A stretch of 64,000 nucleotides of DNA from Bradyrhizobium sp. CCGUVB1N3 (GTDB lineage: Bacteria; Pseudomonadota; Alphaproteobacteria; Rhizobiales; Xanthobacteraceae). The number at the start of each line of letters is the position of its first letter. Position 1 is the stretch's first letter. The notes below the pieces were generated by a model. That model had not been told where the DNA came from. It saw nothing but the letters and a program-made list of their open reading frames with translations, and did not search any database. The position numbers and the translations under genes are program-made. The stretch covers positions 62,001-126,000 of the forward strand of contig NZ_JANADR010000003.1 of assembly GCF_024199925.1 (NCBI RefSeq). Reading direction: 5' to 3'. Shown in pieces: positions 8,842-16,391 of this stretch.

Positions 8842-10074
8842 TCAGGCCGTTCGTTTTTCCTGGAGCCGGGAGTTGATCTGCGCCATCAGGATGGGCCCGA
8901 GCGAGAATTCGCCTACCTCAGCTTTTCGCGTCAGGCCGCGCAAATATCCGCCGGCAGAACGGATGGCGTTACCTCGCTGCAGGATGCAGCCGACCACGAT
9001 GGCAGCTTGGGTTTCGCCCATGACGGTCTGCGCCTCCTCCCAGGCACTAGGACTAATTCCGAGCATGGATCGAACGACCGCCGCGGTCGCAAGAAAATCG
9101 CGCCAGTTCGAAATTCCGCCCTTCGCGTAGTCGATGATGTCTGGGCATGCGCTCAAGACCATCCCCAAGGGATAGGATCCTTCCGCAAACCGCGTCGGTT
9201 GAGGTTTTGGCTCAGCACCCGCCGCCCTGCCTTCTCGAAGGCTAGGTTCAAGATCAATGAGGGAGTTTGGTTTTGAATTCTGTATGTGGCGCTCAGTCTG
9301 GGACTCATTGGCGCTCAAATGTTCGGATTTGATGTGAGTTTTCAGAATATTGAGCACGTCATCCGCAAGCTGTGAAAGCTCTTCCGCAATCGGCTCGAGC
9401 TCTTGCTTCGTCGCGGTGCGCGGAATCTGGTCGACGATCGAGCGGAAGGCGGCGTGGACTTTCTGCCAATCCGCGGGGCCCTGCCCTCCCCTCCGCGTCG
9501 GCACGCCCTCTTCGATGCCTGTGGCGATCATCTTGGAGATGTCGCGTCGGCAAAGGGTGATCCGCTCGCGGACAAGCTTGAGCGCCCGAGCCTCTGCCTC
9601 AATGTCTGCCGCCAGGCTCTCAAACTCCTCCGATCGCACAACCAGCTGCGACAGGTCGAAGCCGAAGGCCAGCTCGATCTCGCCGGCGCTGTCCTTGCGT
9701 GCGTAGCGCTTGCCGTTTGGACTGTCGCGCCGGATGAGGAGCCCAGCATCCACGAGCACGGCCAGGTGCCGGCGAAGGGTCGATGCCGGCATACCATGCG
9801 CCCGCAGCGACAGCTGGTGGTTCGACGGAAAGACGACCAGGTCGTCTTCGCCGGTGAGCGCCGTCTCCGGGTGGAACGTCAGGAGCGCGTTCAAAACTGA
9901 AAGCGAGCGCTCGGAGACGCCCAGGCGCGACCGCGCCGTGCAGATGGCGTGAAAAATCTTCCATTTGTGCACGACCTTTTCGGGTGCTCGTGATGAGGCG
10001 ACGATCTGCGTTGCCACATGGGCAAGCGTCAGCGATCGCTGCCCAAAGGGCGTCGTTGATTGATACGGTTCCAT
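8842..10074 (-). CDS. repC: RepC replication initiator of repABC
   Basis: The N-terminus (MEPYQSTTPFGQRSLTLAHV) and the winged-helix region (ALLTFHPE, then VVFPSNHQLSLRAHGM and STLRRHLAVLVDAGLLIRRD) are characteristic of rhizobial RepC. The C-terminal part contains YPLGMVLSACPDIIDYA, the usual conserved block, followed by WRDFLATAAVVRSMLGISPS. At 410 residues it has the usual RepC length (about 400-440). RepC binds an origin lying within its own coding sequence in repABC plasmids, so oriV is expected inside this gene. It is last in the repA-repB-repC order and is separated from repB by an intergenic leader that encodes an antisense RNA on the opposite strand. Confidence 0.93.
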   Translation of the reverse strand: MEPYQSTTPFGQRSLTLAHVATQIVASSRAPEKVVHKWKIFHAICTARSRLGVSERSLSVLNALLTFHPETALTGEDDLVVFPSNHQLSLRAHGMPASTLRRHLAVLVDAGLLIRRDSPNGKRYARKDSAGEIELAFGFDLSQLVVRSEEFESLAADIEAEARALKLVRERITLCRRDISKMIATGIEEGVPTRRGGQGPADWQKVHAAFRSIVDQIPRTATKQELEPIAEELSQLADDVLNILKTHIKSEHLSANESQTERHIQNSKPNSLIDLEPSLREGRAAGAEPKPQPTRFAEGSYPLGMVLSACPDIIDYAKGGISNWRDFLATAAVVRSMLGISPSAWEEAQTVMGETQAAIVVGCILQRGNAIRSAGGYLRGLTRKAEVGEFSLGPILMAQINSRLQEKRTA

Positions 10075-10076
10075 GT

Positions 10077-10097
10077 CTTTGCCTCAGCTGGGCAAAG
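10077..10097 (-). promoter_or_regulatory. repC leader hairpin covering the Shine-Dalgarno
   Basis: On the repC strand, CTTTGCC and GGCAAAG pair perfectly across a 7-nt loop, ending 3 nt before the repC ATG. The GAGG that would serve as Shine-Dalgarno lies in the loop and the 3' arm, so folding would block translation. This matches the SD-sequestering element known in repABC leaders controlled by ctRNA. Confidence 0.5.
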
Positions 10098-10175
10098 AAA
10101 AATCAGCTCGCCAAAATGACGCCGGCTCGCACGAGACACTTGACTGCGATTCGCGGAAGTGATTCTCTATCTGTT

Positions 10176-10230
10176 GCCATACAAGATGAGGGCTTCCGGG
10201 ACGGAGACGTTTCGGGGGCCTTTTTCTTTT
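10176..10230 (+). ncRNA. Counter-transcribed RNA (incA-type) of repABC
   Basis: The repB-repC intergenic region encodes a short transcript on the strand opposite to repABC. A -35-like TTGACT lies at 10140-10145 with a weak -10 (TCTATC near 10166), predicting a start around 10176 and an RNA of about 55 nt, the usual size for repABC ctRNAs. It ends in a strong intrinsic terminator. Such RNAs pair with the repC leader, stabilise an SD-blocking fold and set copy number and incompatibility. Exact ends are inferred. Confidence 0.65.
10191..10230 (+). terminator. Intrinsic terminator of the ctRNA
   Basis: Arms 10191-10203 and 10208-10220 form a 13-bp stem closed by GAGA and followed by TTTTTCTTTT. 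Four of the pairs are G-U on the plus-strand RNA and would be A-C mismatches on the minus strand, so the structure is only stable in a plus-strand transcript. Confidence 0.75.
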
Positions 10231-10268
10231 GCCGCTACAGTTCCTTTCGTGTGTTCAGGGTACGCGGT

Positions 10269-11255
10269 TCACGCATCTCCACGACGTCTGAACGCCGCGT
10301 AGATCTCGGGCAACTGGTCGACAAGGTAAGCTCCGAAATCGGGAGCGTGCCGATTATCGATGGTGAGCCGGAATTGATCCTTCGCGCGCTCAACACGCGC
10401 GACCTGCTTGCCATCGTCGGCTTTGACGACCTGCGTCGTGGGCTTCTTCGGGCGGCGAACGAGGGCTTTGAGGACGCGCTCAAAGCGAGCGTCGCTCGGC
10501 ACGGTCGGGAAGCTCGGCTCCGTGATCACATCGCGCCATTTCGCATCGCCTTGGTTTGCGAGCGATGCCAACTGCTCCCATCTCGGCCGTCCAATTTTCG
10601 GTGCCGCGCCGATCGCGACAATGAGCTCTTCGGGAAGGTCCCGTGCAAGCGATATCATCGTCGACAGATTTCCCTTTTGCACCGAGAGCGCGGACATTAA
10701 CGCCGCCCGCGTAAAGCCGCGGCCCTCAAGACGGGCTGCGAAGAGTGCGCGTTCAATGAACGAGAGGTCCTTGCGGTCGGTGTTTTCCTTGCCCTGCGCG
10801 ACGATGAGCTCCTCGTCGGTGAGCTCCCGCACGATTGCTCTGACCGGACGGCCGAGGGCGCGTAACGCTGCGACACGGCGATGCCCATACGCAGCCTGGT
10901 AGCGCCCCGGCGCGTCAGCGCGCGGCCGGACAAGAATAGGAACCTGCTGGCCAACCTCCGAGAGACCAGCCTTGAATGTCTCGAAGTCATCACCTTCGAC
11001 GGCGTCGAGGCGATCCCGAATGAACGAAGGATCGACTAGGTTCGGATCAAGCTCGACGACTTGCGCGCCCGACGCCAGTTGCGCCCTGAGCGCCTGAGCC
11101 TCATCGGCATCGTCCGACAAGCTCTTGAGCGAAAGTCCCATTGCTTTGAGGGAGCCGGACGACACGTTCGGACGGGACGATCGTTCCTCGCTCGGCGCGG
11201 GCGGCGCTGTGATCGGCGCCATCATCGCCTTGAGTTGATCGCGGCGCTTATTCAT
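10269..11255 (-). CDS. repB: RepB partition protein of repABC
   Basis: The ATG at 11255 (MNKRRDQLKAMMAP) overlaps the repA stop by 4 nt and is preferred over one 15 nt upstream. The protein shows RepB hallmarks: an N-terminal MGLSLKSLSDDADEAQAL segment, VVELDPNLVDPSFIRDRL, the ParB CTPase-type motifs PILVRPR and YQAAYGHRRVAALRALGR, and IVAQGKENTDRKDLSFIERA. A helix-turn-helix with KGNLSTMISLARDLP and a RepB-specific C-terminus follow. RepB binds parS-type sites and works with RepA in segregation and in autorepression of the operon. Length (328 aa) is normal for the family. Confidence 0.93.
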   Translation of the reverse strand: MNKRRDQLKAMMAPITAPPAPSEERSSRPNVSSGSLKAMGLSLKSLSDDADEAQALRAQLASGAQVVELDPNLVDPSFIRDRLDAVEGDDFETFKAGLSEVGQQVPILVRPRADAPGRYQAAYGHRRVAALRALGRPVRAIVRELTDEELIVAQGKENTDRKDLSFIERALFAARLEGRGFTRAALMSALSVQKGNLSTMISLARDLPEELIVAIGAAPKIGRPRWEQLASLANQGDAKWRDVITEPSFPTVPSDARFERVLKALVRRPKKPTTQVVKADDGKQVARVERAKDQFRLTIDNRHAPDFGAYLVDQLPEIYAAFRRRGDA

Positions 11256-12475
11256 GTCGCCCTCCCCCACGCCTCGAGGACAAGCGTCTCGATTTCAGCG
11301 TGGACCGTGTCCAGCGCCTCGATTGCGCGGTCGTAGGTGCTGCGGGTAAAATTCTCGCGGCCGATCTCGTAGAGCGTTTGCTTGGTCAGGCCAGCATCGG
11401 CAATCGCGGTCGACTTGAGAATCGGTGTCGTAAGAACGCGCTCTCCGAACAAGCTGCGCATGAGCCCGACGATTTGCCCTTGTGGCCCATCGGAGGATTC
11501 ATACCGGGTGATTGCGTAGCGGAAGAAATCGTAGTCAGCGTCGCCCCCCGCCTGCTCCACGACGTCCAGAAGGCTGGAGGTCATGTGTAGGAACTGCGAC
11601 ATGGACGCGACGTCCAGCATTTGCGGATGAATGGTCACAAGGACACTCCTGGCCGCGCATAGCGCAGAGAGTGTCAGGAAGCCGAGCGACGGAGGGCAAT
11701 CGAGAACGACGATGTCATATCGGTCCTCCACCGAGGCCAGGGCCGTCGCGATCCGAGAAAAGAACATCCGATCCGAGCTTCGGCGCCCCTCCGCGAGCAC
11801 ACGCGGCGTGTCGTGCTCGAACTCCTGGAGTTCGAGATTGCCCGGAACGATGTCGAGGCCGGCGAAATAAGTCGTGCGAATGACCTCGCTCAACCGCCTC
11901 TGTTGGTCGTCGTATCGGATCGCGCCGTAGAGCGTATCATTCTCATGCAAGTCGAATTCGGGCTGCAGTCCGAATAGCGCTGACAGCGACGCTTGTGGGT
12001 CGAGGTCGATTGCGAGCGTTCGAAACCCGCGCATCGCGAAATATTGCGCGACGTGCGCGGCGGTCGTCGTTTTGCCCGATCCGCCCTTGAAATTCGTGAC
12101 GGCGATTACCTGGAGATGATCGCCTGCGCGCCGGGTCGGCAGATAGTTCGGCTTCGTTCGCGCAAGCGTTCGGCGCACTTCATGGATTTGTTCAAGTGAA
12201 AATAGACGCCTGCCGCGGGCGTTTTTTTCGGTCTCGGGCACATCGCCGGCGATCGACAATTGGCGAATATAGGCGTCGGTGACGCCAATCAGCTTCGCAG
12301 CCTCGCCGGAGGTAAACTTGCGGAGCTCCTTCTGCGCCGCTGGAGGAAACGCGCGAGTACGGAGTTCTTTCAGCTGCGCGCTGAGCAGGTCCGCATCCGA
12401 CTCGATCAAACGGGTCAGGGAGCGCACCTTCTTTCCGGTACGACGACTCGGGTCGACTTGTGTTAGCTCTGCCAT
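11252..12475 (-). CDS. repA: RepA partition ATPase of repABC
   Basis: The protein is a 407-residue ParA-family member with an N-terminal DNA-binding domain (FTSGEAAKLIGVTDAYIRQL, MerR-like), as expected for RepA of repABC. The ATPase core has VTNFKGGSGKTTTAAHVAQY (deviant Walker A near residue 130), LAIDLDPQASLSALFG and DIVVLDCPPSLGFLTLSAL. It acts with RepB in plasmid segregation and represses the operon from a site near its promoter. It is the first gene of the operon and overlaps repB by 4 nt. An inverted repeat and a parS-like box lie directly upstream. Confidence 0.94.
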   Translation of the reverse strand: MAELTQVDPSRRTGKKVRSLTRLIESDADLLSAQLKELRTRAFPPAAQKELRKFTSGEAAKLIGVTDAYIRQLSIAGDVPETEKNARGRRLFSLEQIHEVRRTLARTKPNYLPTRRAGDHLQVIAVTNFKGGSGKTTTAAHVAQYFAMRGFRTLAIDLDPQASLSALFGLQPEFDLHENDTLYGAIRYDDQQRRLSEVIRTTYFAGLDIVPGNLELQEFEHDTPRVLAEGRRSSDRMFFSRIATALASVEDRYDIVVLDCPPSLGFLTLSALCAARSVLVTIHPQMLDVASMSQFLHMTSSLLDVVEQAGGDADYDFFRYAITRYESSDGPQGQIVGLMRSLFGERVLTTPILKSTAIADAGLTKQTLYEIGRENFTRSTYDRAIEALDTVHAEIETLVLEAWGRAT

Positions 12476-12477
12476 CT

Positions 12478-12510
12478 ACGCTCAATGCCGCTATTTTTCA
12501 TATTGAGCGT
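12478..12510. promoter_or_regulatory. Inverted repeat operator upstream of repA
   Basis: ACGCTCAAT (12478-12486) and ATTGAGCGT (12502-12510) are perfect inverted copies separated by 15 bp, starting 3 bp from the repA ATG. In repABC systems RepA/RepB repress from such leader/promoter repeats, so this is a candidate operator. Confidence 0.55.
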
Positions 12511-12549
12511 AAGTTCTCCTGTTCGTCCGAGTCGGTCAAGCGATTTCGA

Positions 12550-12565
12550 GTTAACGGCCATTAAC
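12550..12565. promoter_or_regulatory. parS: repABC parS-type site
   Basis: GTTAACGGCCATTAAC fits the 16-bp repABC centromere pattern GTTNNNNGCNNNNAAC exactly and is palindromic apart from one pair. Its place 75 bp upstream of repA is one of the usual parS positions. Confidence 0.7.
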
Positions 12566-12765
12566 TATTGCGGCGCGACCCTACAAGCTCCCTTGTATGC
12601 AAGGAGCGACTGCGCGCTGCCCCGTCGCAGCACGCTCGGTCCGCCAGAGGTGCGCGGATCGAGCATACGCGATTCGGGCCTCGCCGTTTTCGGCGCGCTC
12701 GCTTGGCACAATGCCTTGGACGCTTCCACTTAATCGCGAAAGTTCTCAGCTGAGAACCTCCGCTC

Positions 12766-12993
12766 CGAATCGCCGCGTCGCGCCTGCTCCGCTCGACATC
12801 GTGCAGATCGACCACACCAGGGGCCACGTCACGGTGGTCGATCCAGTGACGCGGCTGCCGATCGGCCGGCCGACGCTGACCGTGGCGATCGACGTCAATA
12901 CGCGGATCGTAATGGGTTTCTACCTGTCGTTGGAAGCACCTTCGCTGACGGCTGTGGCGTTGTGCCTGACCCATTCATCGTTGGGTTTGGGCG
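12766..12993 (+). pseudogene. Fragment of a TniA/TnsB-type transposase
   Basis: The segment reads LDIVQIDHTRGHVTVVDPVT, PIGRPTLTVAIDVNTRIVMG and FYLSLEAPSLTAVALCLTHS, which closely parallels the start of the DDE domain of the intact tniA at 16392 (VVQIDHTLVDVIVVDRQYRR and following). Only about 75 residues survive, with no start, no second Asp and no Glu, so it is a remnant. It marks an older insertion of a related Tn5053/Tn7-like element next to repABC. The following stretch to 13280 holds no recognisable gene. Confidence 0.7.
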
Positions 12994-13280
12994 ATGAGGT
13001 CGGGCTGCTGCCTCCAAGATGGGGAGGGGGCGCCCTCCTTGTGAAGTGTTCGCGCCGTATCCGCGCTCCCGCGACCAGCATCCCCGACCACCTGCTTCAG
13101 TCTAAAGCATACAGGCAACAGACCAACCTATGGGGCAATATTGCAGACAGAAATGTCGAAACGGCCAATCCGAGGCATAGCTCGGCTTACTTGGTGGCGT
13201 CCGACCGACGGCCACGCGCGTCTGCGACAGGTACCGCGCGCGACATGAGCGCCGAGGGCAGGTGGACCTCTTTTCCCCAG

Positions 13281-14375
13281 CTATAGGCCTGCGGCCTTGG
13301 TGAGATTGACCCGGAAGCGGTCGCGCCGCCGCTGATACCGGCGGGTCATCTCGGCGCTGGCGTGGCCGAGCTGCTTCTGGACGTAGCGCTCGTCGACCTC
13401 GGCCGAGGAGGCGAGGCCGGCGCGCAGCGAATGCCCGGCGAATTTTTCCTCCCGCTCGCCTTCGGGCAGGTCGGCGCGCACCCCGGCGGCGAGCGCGGCG
13501 CGTTTGACCAGCCGGGCGACCTGCTGGTCGTTCAGGCGATCGGGCCCGACGTCCTTGCCTTGATCGCGCACCCGGCGGAACAGCGGGCCGTGGCCGATCC
13601 GGGCCAGTTTCAGCCAGATCTGCAGGGCGACGATTGGGCAGGTCGCATCCGACGAGCCGCGGCCGATCTCGATCTCGCGCCAGCCGGTCTTGCCGCGCAG
13701 GGTGACGATCAGGCCCTTGTCGAGGATCTCGACCCAGCCTTGGCCGTCCTCCGTCTGGTCGCGCTGGACGTCGAGGCCGACGATCTCGGAGCGGCGCAGG
13801 CCCCCGGCAAAGCCGATCAGCAGCATGGCGCGATCGCGCAAGCCCCGCAGCGTGCCGCGGTCGAGGGTCTCGAGCATGCCGATGACGTCCTCCGGCAGCA
13901 CGGCTTCCTTCTGCCGGGGCGGGGCGGCGTGGGTGTTGCGGATGCCGGCGAGCACGGTCGCGATATGCCGATCCGTGCGGTCGAGCGGTGTGCCGCGCTG
14001 CGCATAATTCCAAGCGAGCGCCGAGAGCCGGCGCTCGATCGTCGCGACCGCATTCGGCTGGCGATCGGCGGTCGCCGCGCCCGAGGCGCAGGCGGTGATG
14101 TAGAGGCCGACGGTCTGCGGGGAGGGTGGCAGGACCTCGAGGCCCTGGCGCCGGCACCAGGCGGCAAAGTGCTTCCAGTCAGCCGCGTAAGCGCGGCGGG
14201 TATTGGCCGAGCTCGCCGCCGCGACATAGCCGCGGGCGCGCTCGGCGAGGCGCGCAAGATGCGTCGGCAGGGCAGGGGAGGGGGGCTCGCCGGTCGGTTC
14301 GGGCGTCGATGCCGCCGCAGCCAATGTGGTCGGCAAGGTTTCAGTGACGCCGTCAGTGCTGTCAGGCGGCGTCAT
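13281..14375 (-). CDS. Tyrosine recombinase/integrase coupled to vapBC
   Basis: The ATG at 14375 overlaps the vapC stop (ATGA), so translation is coupled to the toxin gene. The protein has a SAM-like core-binding N-terminal domain (NTRRAYAADWKHFAAWCRRQ) and a catalytic domain with the first Arg in FAGGLRRSEIVGLD, HSLRAG, LGHASAEM and a final nucleophile in MTRRYQRRRDRF. All catalytic positions (R, H-x-x-R, H, Y) are visible. At 364 residues it resembles plasmid resolvase/integrase-type recombinases. It may resolve plasmid multimers or integrate the element; no att site can be recognised. Products of the vapBC-integrase operon may be jointly repressed by the antitoxin. Confidence 0.88.
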   Translation of the reverse strand: MTPPDSTDGVTETLPTTLAAAASTPEPTGEPPSPALPTHLARLAERARGYVAAASSANTRRAYAADWKHFAAWCRRQGLEVLPPSPQTVGLYITACASGAATADRQPNAVATIERRLSALAWNYAQRGTPLDRTDRHIATVLAGIRNTHAAPPRQKEAVLPEDVIGMLETLDRGTLRGLRDRAMLLIGFAGGLRRSEIVGLDVQRDQTEDGQGWVEILDKGLIVTLRGKTGWREIEIGRGSSDATCPIVALQIWLKLARIGHGPLFRRVRDQGKDVGPDRLNDQQVARLVKRAALAAGVRADLPEGEREEKFAGHSLRAGLASSAEVDERYVQKQLGHASAEMTRRYQRRRDRFRVNLTKAAGL

Positions 14376-14779
14376 GTGCCGACCTCCCAGGGATTGATGA
14401 GGGACGCCCCTATATCGTCGAAATCCCGCTCGTTGCGGGTGACGAGGATGAGGTCGTGCACGATCGCCGTGGCCGCGATCAGGCCGCCGATATCGCCGCG
14501 CGGCCGAATCGCGGCGATCCGGCCCCACTCGACCGATATCTGGTCGGTCACGGGAAGAATCCGATCGGCGTGGTCGTGGCGCAGTTTACGGAGCCACTCG
14601 GCCAAGTGTCCTGCCGCCTTCGGATCGGACCTTTGCCGGAAGGCGATGCCGCGCATGATCTCGCCCAGCGTCAGCGTGCTGAGATGAACGCTGCTAGGAT
14701 CGACCGAGCGCAGCCACGAGGTCGCCTGCGGCGAGCCGCGGCGCGCTTCGGAAATCACATTGGTGTCGACGAGGTACAT
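14372..14779 (-). CDS. vapC: VapC-type PIN-domain toxin
   Basis: Starting at the ATG at 14779, the protein opens MYLVDTNVISEARRG, the PIN-domain N-terminus with the first catalytic Asp and Asn. Later acidic residues are in STLTLGEIMRG and GGLIAATAIVHDLILVTRNERDF. VapC toxins are Mg-dependent RNases, typically cutting tRNA or rRNA. The gene overlaps the antitoxin stop by one base (TGATG) and the integrase start by 4 nt, so all three are one operon. At 135 residues its length is normal. No catalytic residue is missing, so it should be toxic without its partner. Confidence 0.9.
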   Translation of the reverse strand: MYLVDTNVISEARRGSPQATSWLRSVDPSSVHLSTLTLGEIMRGIAFRQRSDPKAAGHLAEWLRKLRHDHADRILPVTDQISVEWGRIAAIRPRGDIGGLIAATAIVHDLILVTRNERDFDDIGASLINPWEVGT

Positions 14780-15033
14780 CAGAGTGCGAGGTCGCGGCTC
14801 GGCGTCGTCGCCCGGGCGCCAGCGGCCTCCGCGAAGTCGTCGTCCCAGGCCGGGCCGGCCAGCAGGTCGTCGACCAGGCTCGGCCGACCGGCGCGCAAGG
14901 CGTCGTAGTCGGCGGCCGACAGCACCACGGCGGCCCGCATCCCGCGCAGGGTGACGACCTGCGGCCCCTCGAGCCGGGCCTTCTGGACGAGCTTGGAGAA
15001 TTGGTTCTTGGCGTCCTGTAGCTGCCATTCCAT
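14779..15033 (-). CDS. Phd/YefM-type antitoxin of vapC
   Basis: The 84-residue protein starts MEWQLQDAKNQFSKLVQKA, the Phd/YefM fold signature, continues with GPQVVTLRGMRAAVVLSA and ends in an acidic, likely disordered toxin-binding tail (WDDDFAEAAGARA). Antitoxins of this family bind DNA as dimers through their N-terminus and repress the operon. It directly precedes the PIN toxin. A TAGCT/AGCTA inverted repeat lies 14 bp upstream of its start. Confidence 0.88.
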   Translation of the reverse strand: MEWQLQDAKNQFSKLVQKARLEGPQVVTLRGMRAAVVLSAADYDALRAGRPSLVDDLLAGPAWDDDFAEAAGARATTPSRDLAL

Positions 15034-15046
15034 GAGCGCGCGTTCC

Positions 15047-15065
15047 TAGCTGGACTGTCTAGCTA
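15047..15065. promoter_or_regulatory. Candidate vapBC operator
   Basis: TAGCT and AGCTA are inverted repeats separated by 9 bp immediately upstream of the antitoxin, followed by the AT-rich CTATATAG. The site sits where the promoter of the vapBC-integrase operon should lie. Binding by the antitoxin is inferred. Confidence 0.4.
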
Positions 15066-15248
15066 TATAGAGGCCTGGGGGTGGGTCCGTCAATCGGGTC
15101 ACCCGAACTCGCCGCCGTCTCCGGGGCGCGATCGGCGAGGCCCGCAAGATAGGCCAGCAGGGGAGGAGGCCTCGACAATGTCCCGAGCGGCGGCGACGAC
15201 TTCGGGAAGATCCTCGTTTTCGGCGCCGGTCAGAATCGTACTGCCCTC

Positions 15249-15306
15249 CGTACATATTGTGTGCGTACGAAATTGACTTGGTCTGCAATCTCGCGTACAT
15301 ATTGTG
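15249..15306 (+). promoter_or_regulatory. tacAT promoter with direct-repeat operator
   Basis: CGTACATATTGTG occurs twice, at 15249-15261 and 15294-15306. Between and over them lies a good promoter: TTGACT at 15273-15278, 17 bp, then TACATA at 15296-15301, which falls inside the second repeat. RHH antitoxins repress by binding such repeats, so the antitoxin would block the -10 box. Confidence 0.55.
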
Positions 15307-15331
15307 GCTGCACAAGGAGTAGATTTGAGCC

Positions 15332-15610
15332 ATGGCGCGCGTTGCCGTCGATGACACCAACCGCATGAATCTGCGGATCAAGCCGGAGGTGAAAGCCCGG
15401 CTGATGCGTGCGGCTGCGCTACGCCATACCGATCTGACCAGTTTTGTGACGCAGTCGGCGCTGCGTGAAGCGGACGCCGTCATTGCCGAAGCCGATGCGA
15501 TCAATGTGTCGGAGCGCGATTTTGCGCGCATTCTCGACCTCCTGGACAATCCGCCCAAGGCGAATGCCAAGCTGCACGCGGCCGCAGCCGGTCTGCCCAA
15601 AGACCTGTGA
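15332..15610 (+). CDS. DUF1778/TacA-type antitoxin
   Basis: The 92-residue protein has the ribbon-helix-helix start NRMNLRIKPEVKARLMRAAA followed by HTDLTSFVTQSALREADAVI, characteristic of DUF1778 antitoxins that pair with GNAT toxins. The C-terminal part (ARILDLLDNPPKANAKL) is the usual toxin-neutralising tail. It overlaps the toxin start by 4 nt (GTGA). It should neutralise the acetyltransferase and repress the operon, as shown for TacA/AtaR relatives. Gene name is left blank because homologue naming varies. Confidence 0.9.
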   Translation: MARVAVDDTNRMNLRIKPEVKARLMRAAALRHTDLTSFVTQSALREADAVIAEADAINVSERDFARILDLLDNPPKANAKLHAAAAGLPKDL

Positions 15611-16134
15611 CGCTTCCCGCCTGGCACGAGGAGCCGGTCGCCAAGGGCCATGACCGCAAAGCCTTCGACTGCGGCGATGGCGCGCTGAACACCTTCCTGC
15701 TGCGCTATGCCCGCCAGGGGCATGAGCAGAACGCGGTCAAGACCTATTGCGCGCTCGCCAACGCCACGCCGAACCGGGCCCTCGGCTTCTACAGCCTGGC
15801 GCTGGCGTCGATCGCGCACGACGCCGTGCCGGCCGCCATGACCAAAGGCCTGGCGCGCCACAAGGTGCCCGGATTCCTGCTGGCGCGGCTCGCGGTCGAC
15901 AAGACGGTCGCGGGCAGGGGGCTGGGTGGCCAGCTGCTGCTGGCGGCGGCTTTGCGCTGCCTGCGGGTGACGGAAGAGGTCGGCGGCGTGCTGATGGTCA
16001 TCGAGGCCAAGACCGCGCGGGCGGCACAGTGGTATCGCAGTCTTGGCGCCGAGCCGCTGGCCGATCAACCGCTTGCCTTGGTCACCCCGCTTGCGACCTT
16101 CGCCGACGCGTTGCGGGCGGCCGGACGTCTCTAG
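15607..16134 (+). CDS. GNAT-family toxin (TacT/AtaT-like)
   Basis: The start is GTG, overlapping the antitoxin stop. The protein shows the GNAT toxin pattern FDCGDGALNTFLLRYARQ near the N-terminus, an acetyl-CoA binding loop VAGRGLGGQLLLAAALR and the conserved AQWYRSLGAEPL with its catalytic Tyr. TacT-like toxins acetylate the amino group of aminoacyl-tRNAs and stop translation. At 175 residues it has normal length and no obvious defect. It and its antitoxin form a second addiction module about 1 kb from vapBC. The 257-bp interval after it, up to the transposase start, contains no gene but does hold repeat-like tracts that could be transposon-end sites. Confidence 0.9.
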   Translation: MTLPAWHEEPVAKGHDRKAFDCGDGALNTFLLRYARQGHEQNAVKTYCALANATPNRALGFYSLALASIAHDAVPAAMTKGLARHKVPGFLLARLAVDKTVAGRGLGGQLLLAAALRCLRVTEEVGGVLMVIEAKTARAAQWYRSLGAEPLADQPLALVTPLATFADALRAAGRL

Positions 16135-16391
16135 CCTGCCTCCAGCGCCCTTTGCCGACACCTGCACAACGTTACCGGCAATTTCGGAAGCCCAGCCAAG
16201 AGGCGGCCGGGAGCCCGATTGCGGGCGATTTTCGATCGTCTGGGCGCTGAAAACGGGTGTCGCTCGCGATTCATTGGCGGACGGTAAATCATTGATCTGG
16301 CGCGAATCATCTTCGGAGTTCAAGGGCGGATTCTAGCCGAATCACCGGAATATTCGTAACCATTGAGCGGACGAACTTTCAGCGAGGCGCT

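Noticed and set aside
13362..14687. 441-codon plus-strand frame over the integrase
   Set aside because: High GC gives long shadow frames; the other strand carries the catalytic recombinase motifs.
15046..16323. 425-codon minus-strand frame over tacAT
   Set aside because: Antisense to a well supported toxin-antitoxin operon; composition atypical.
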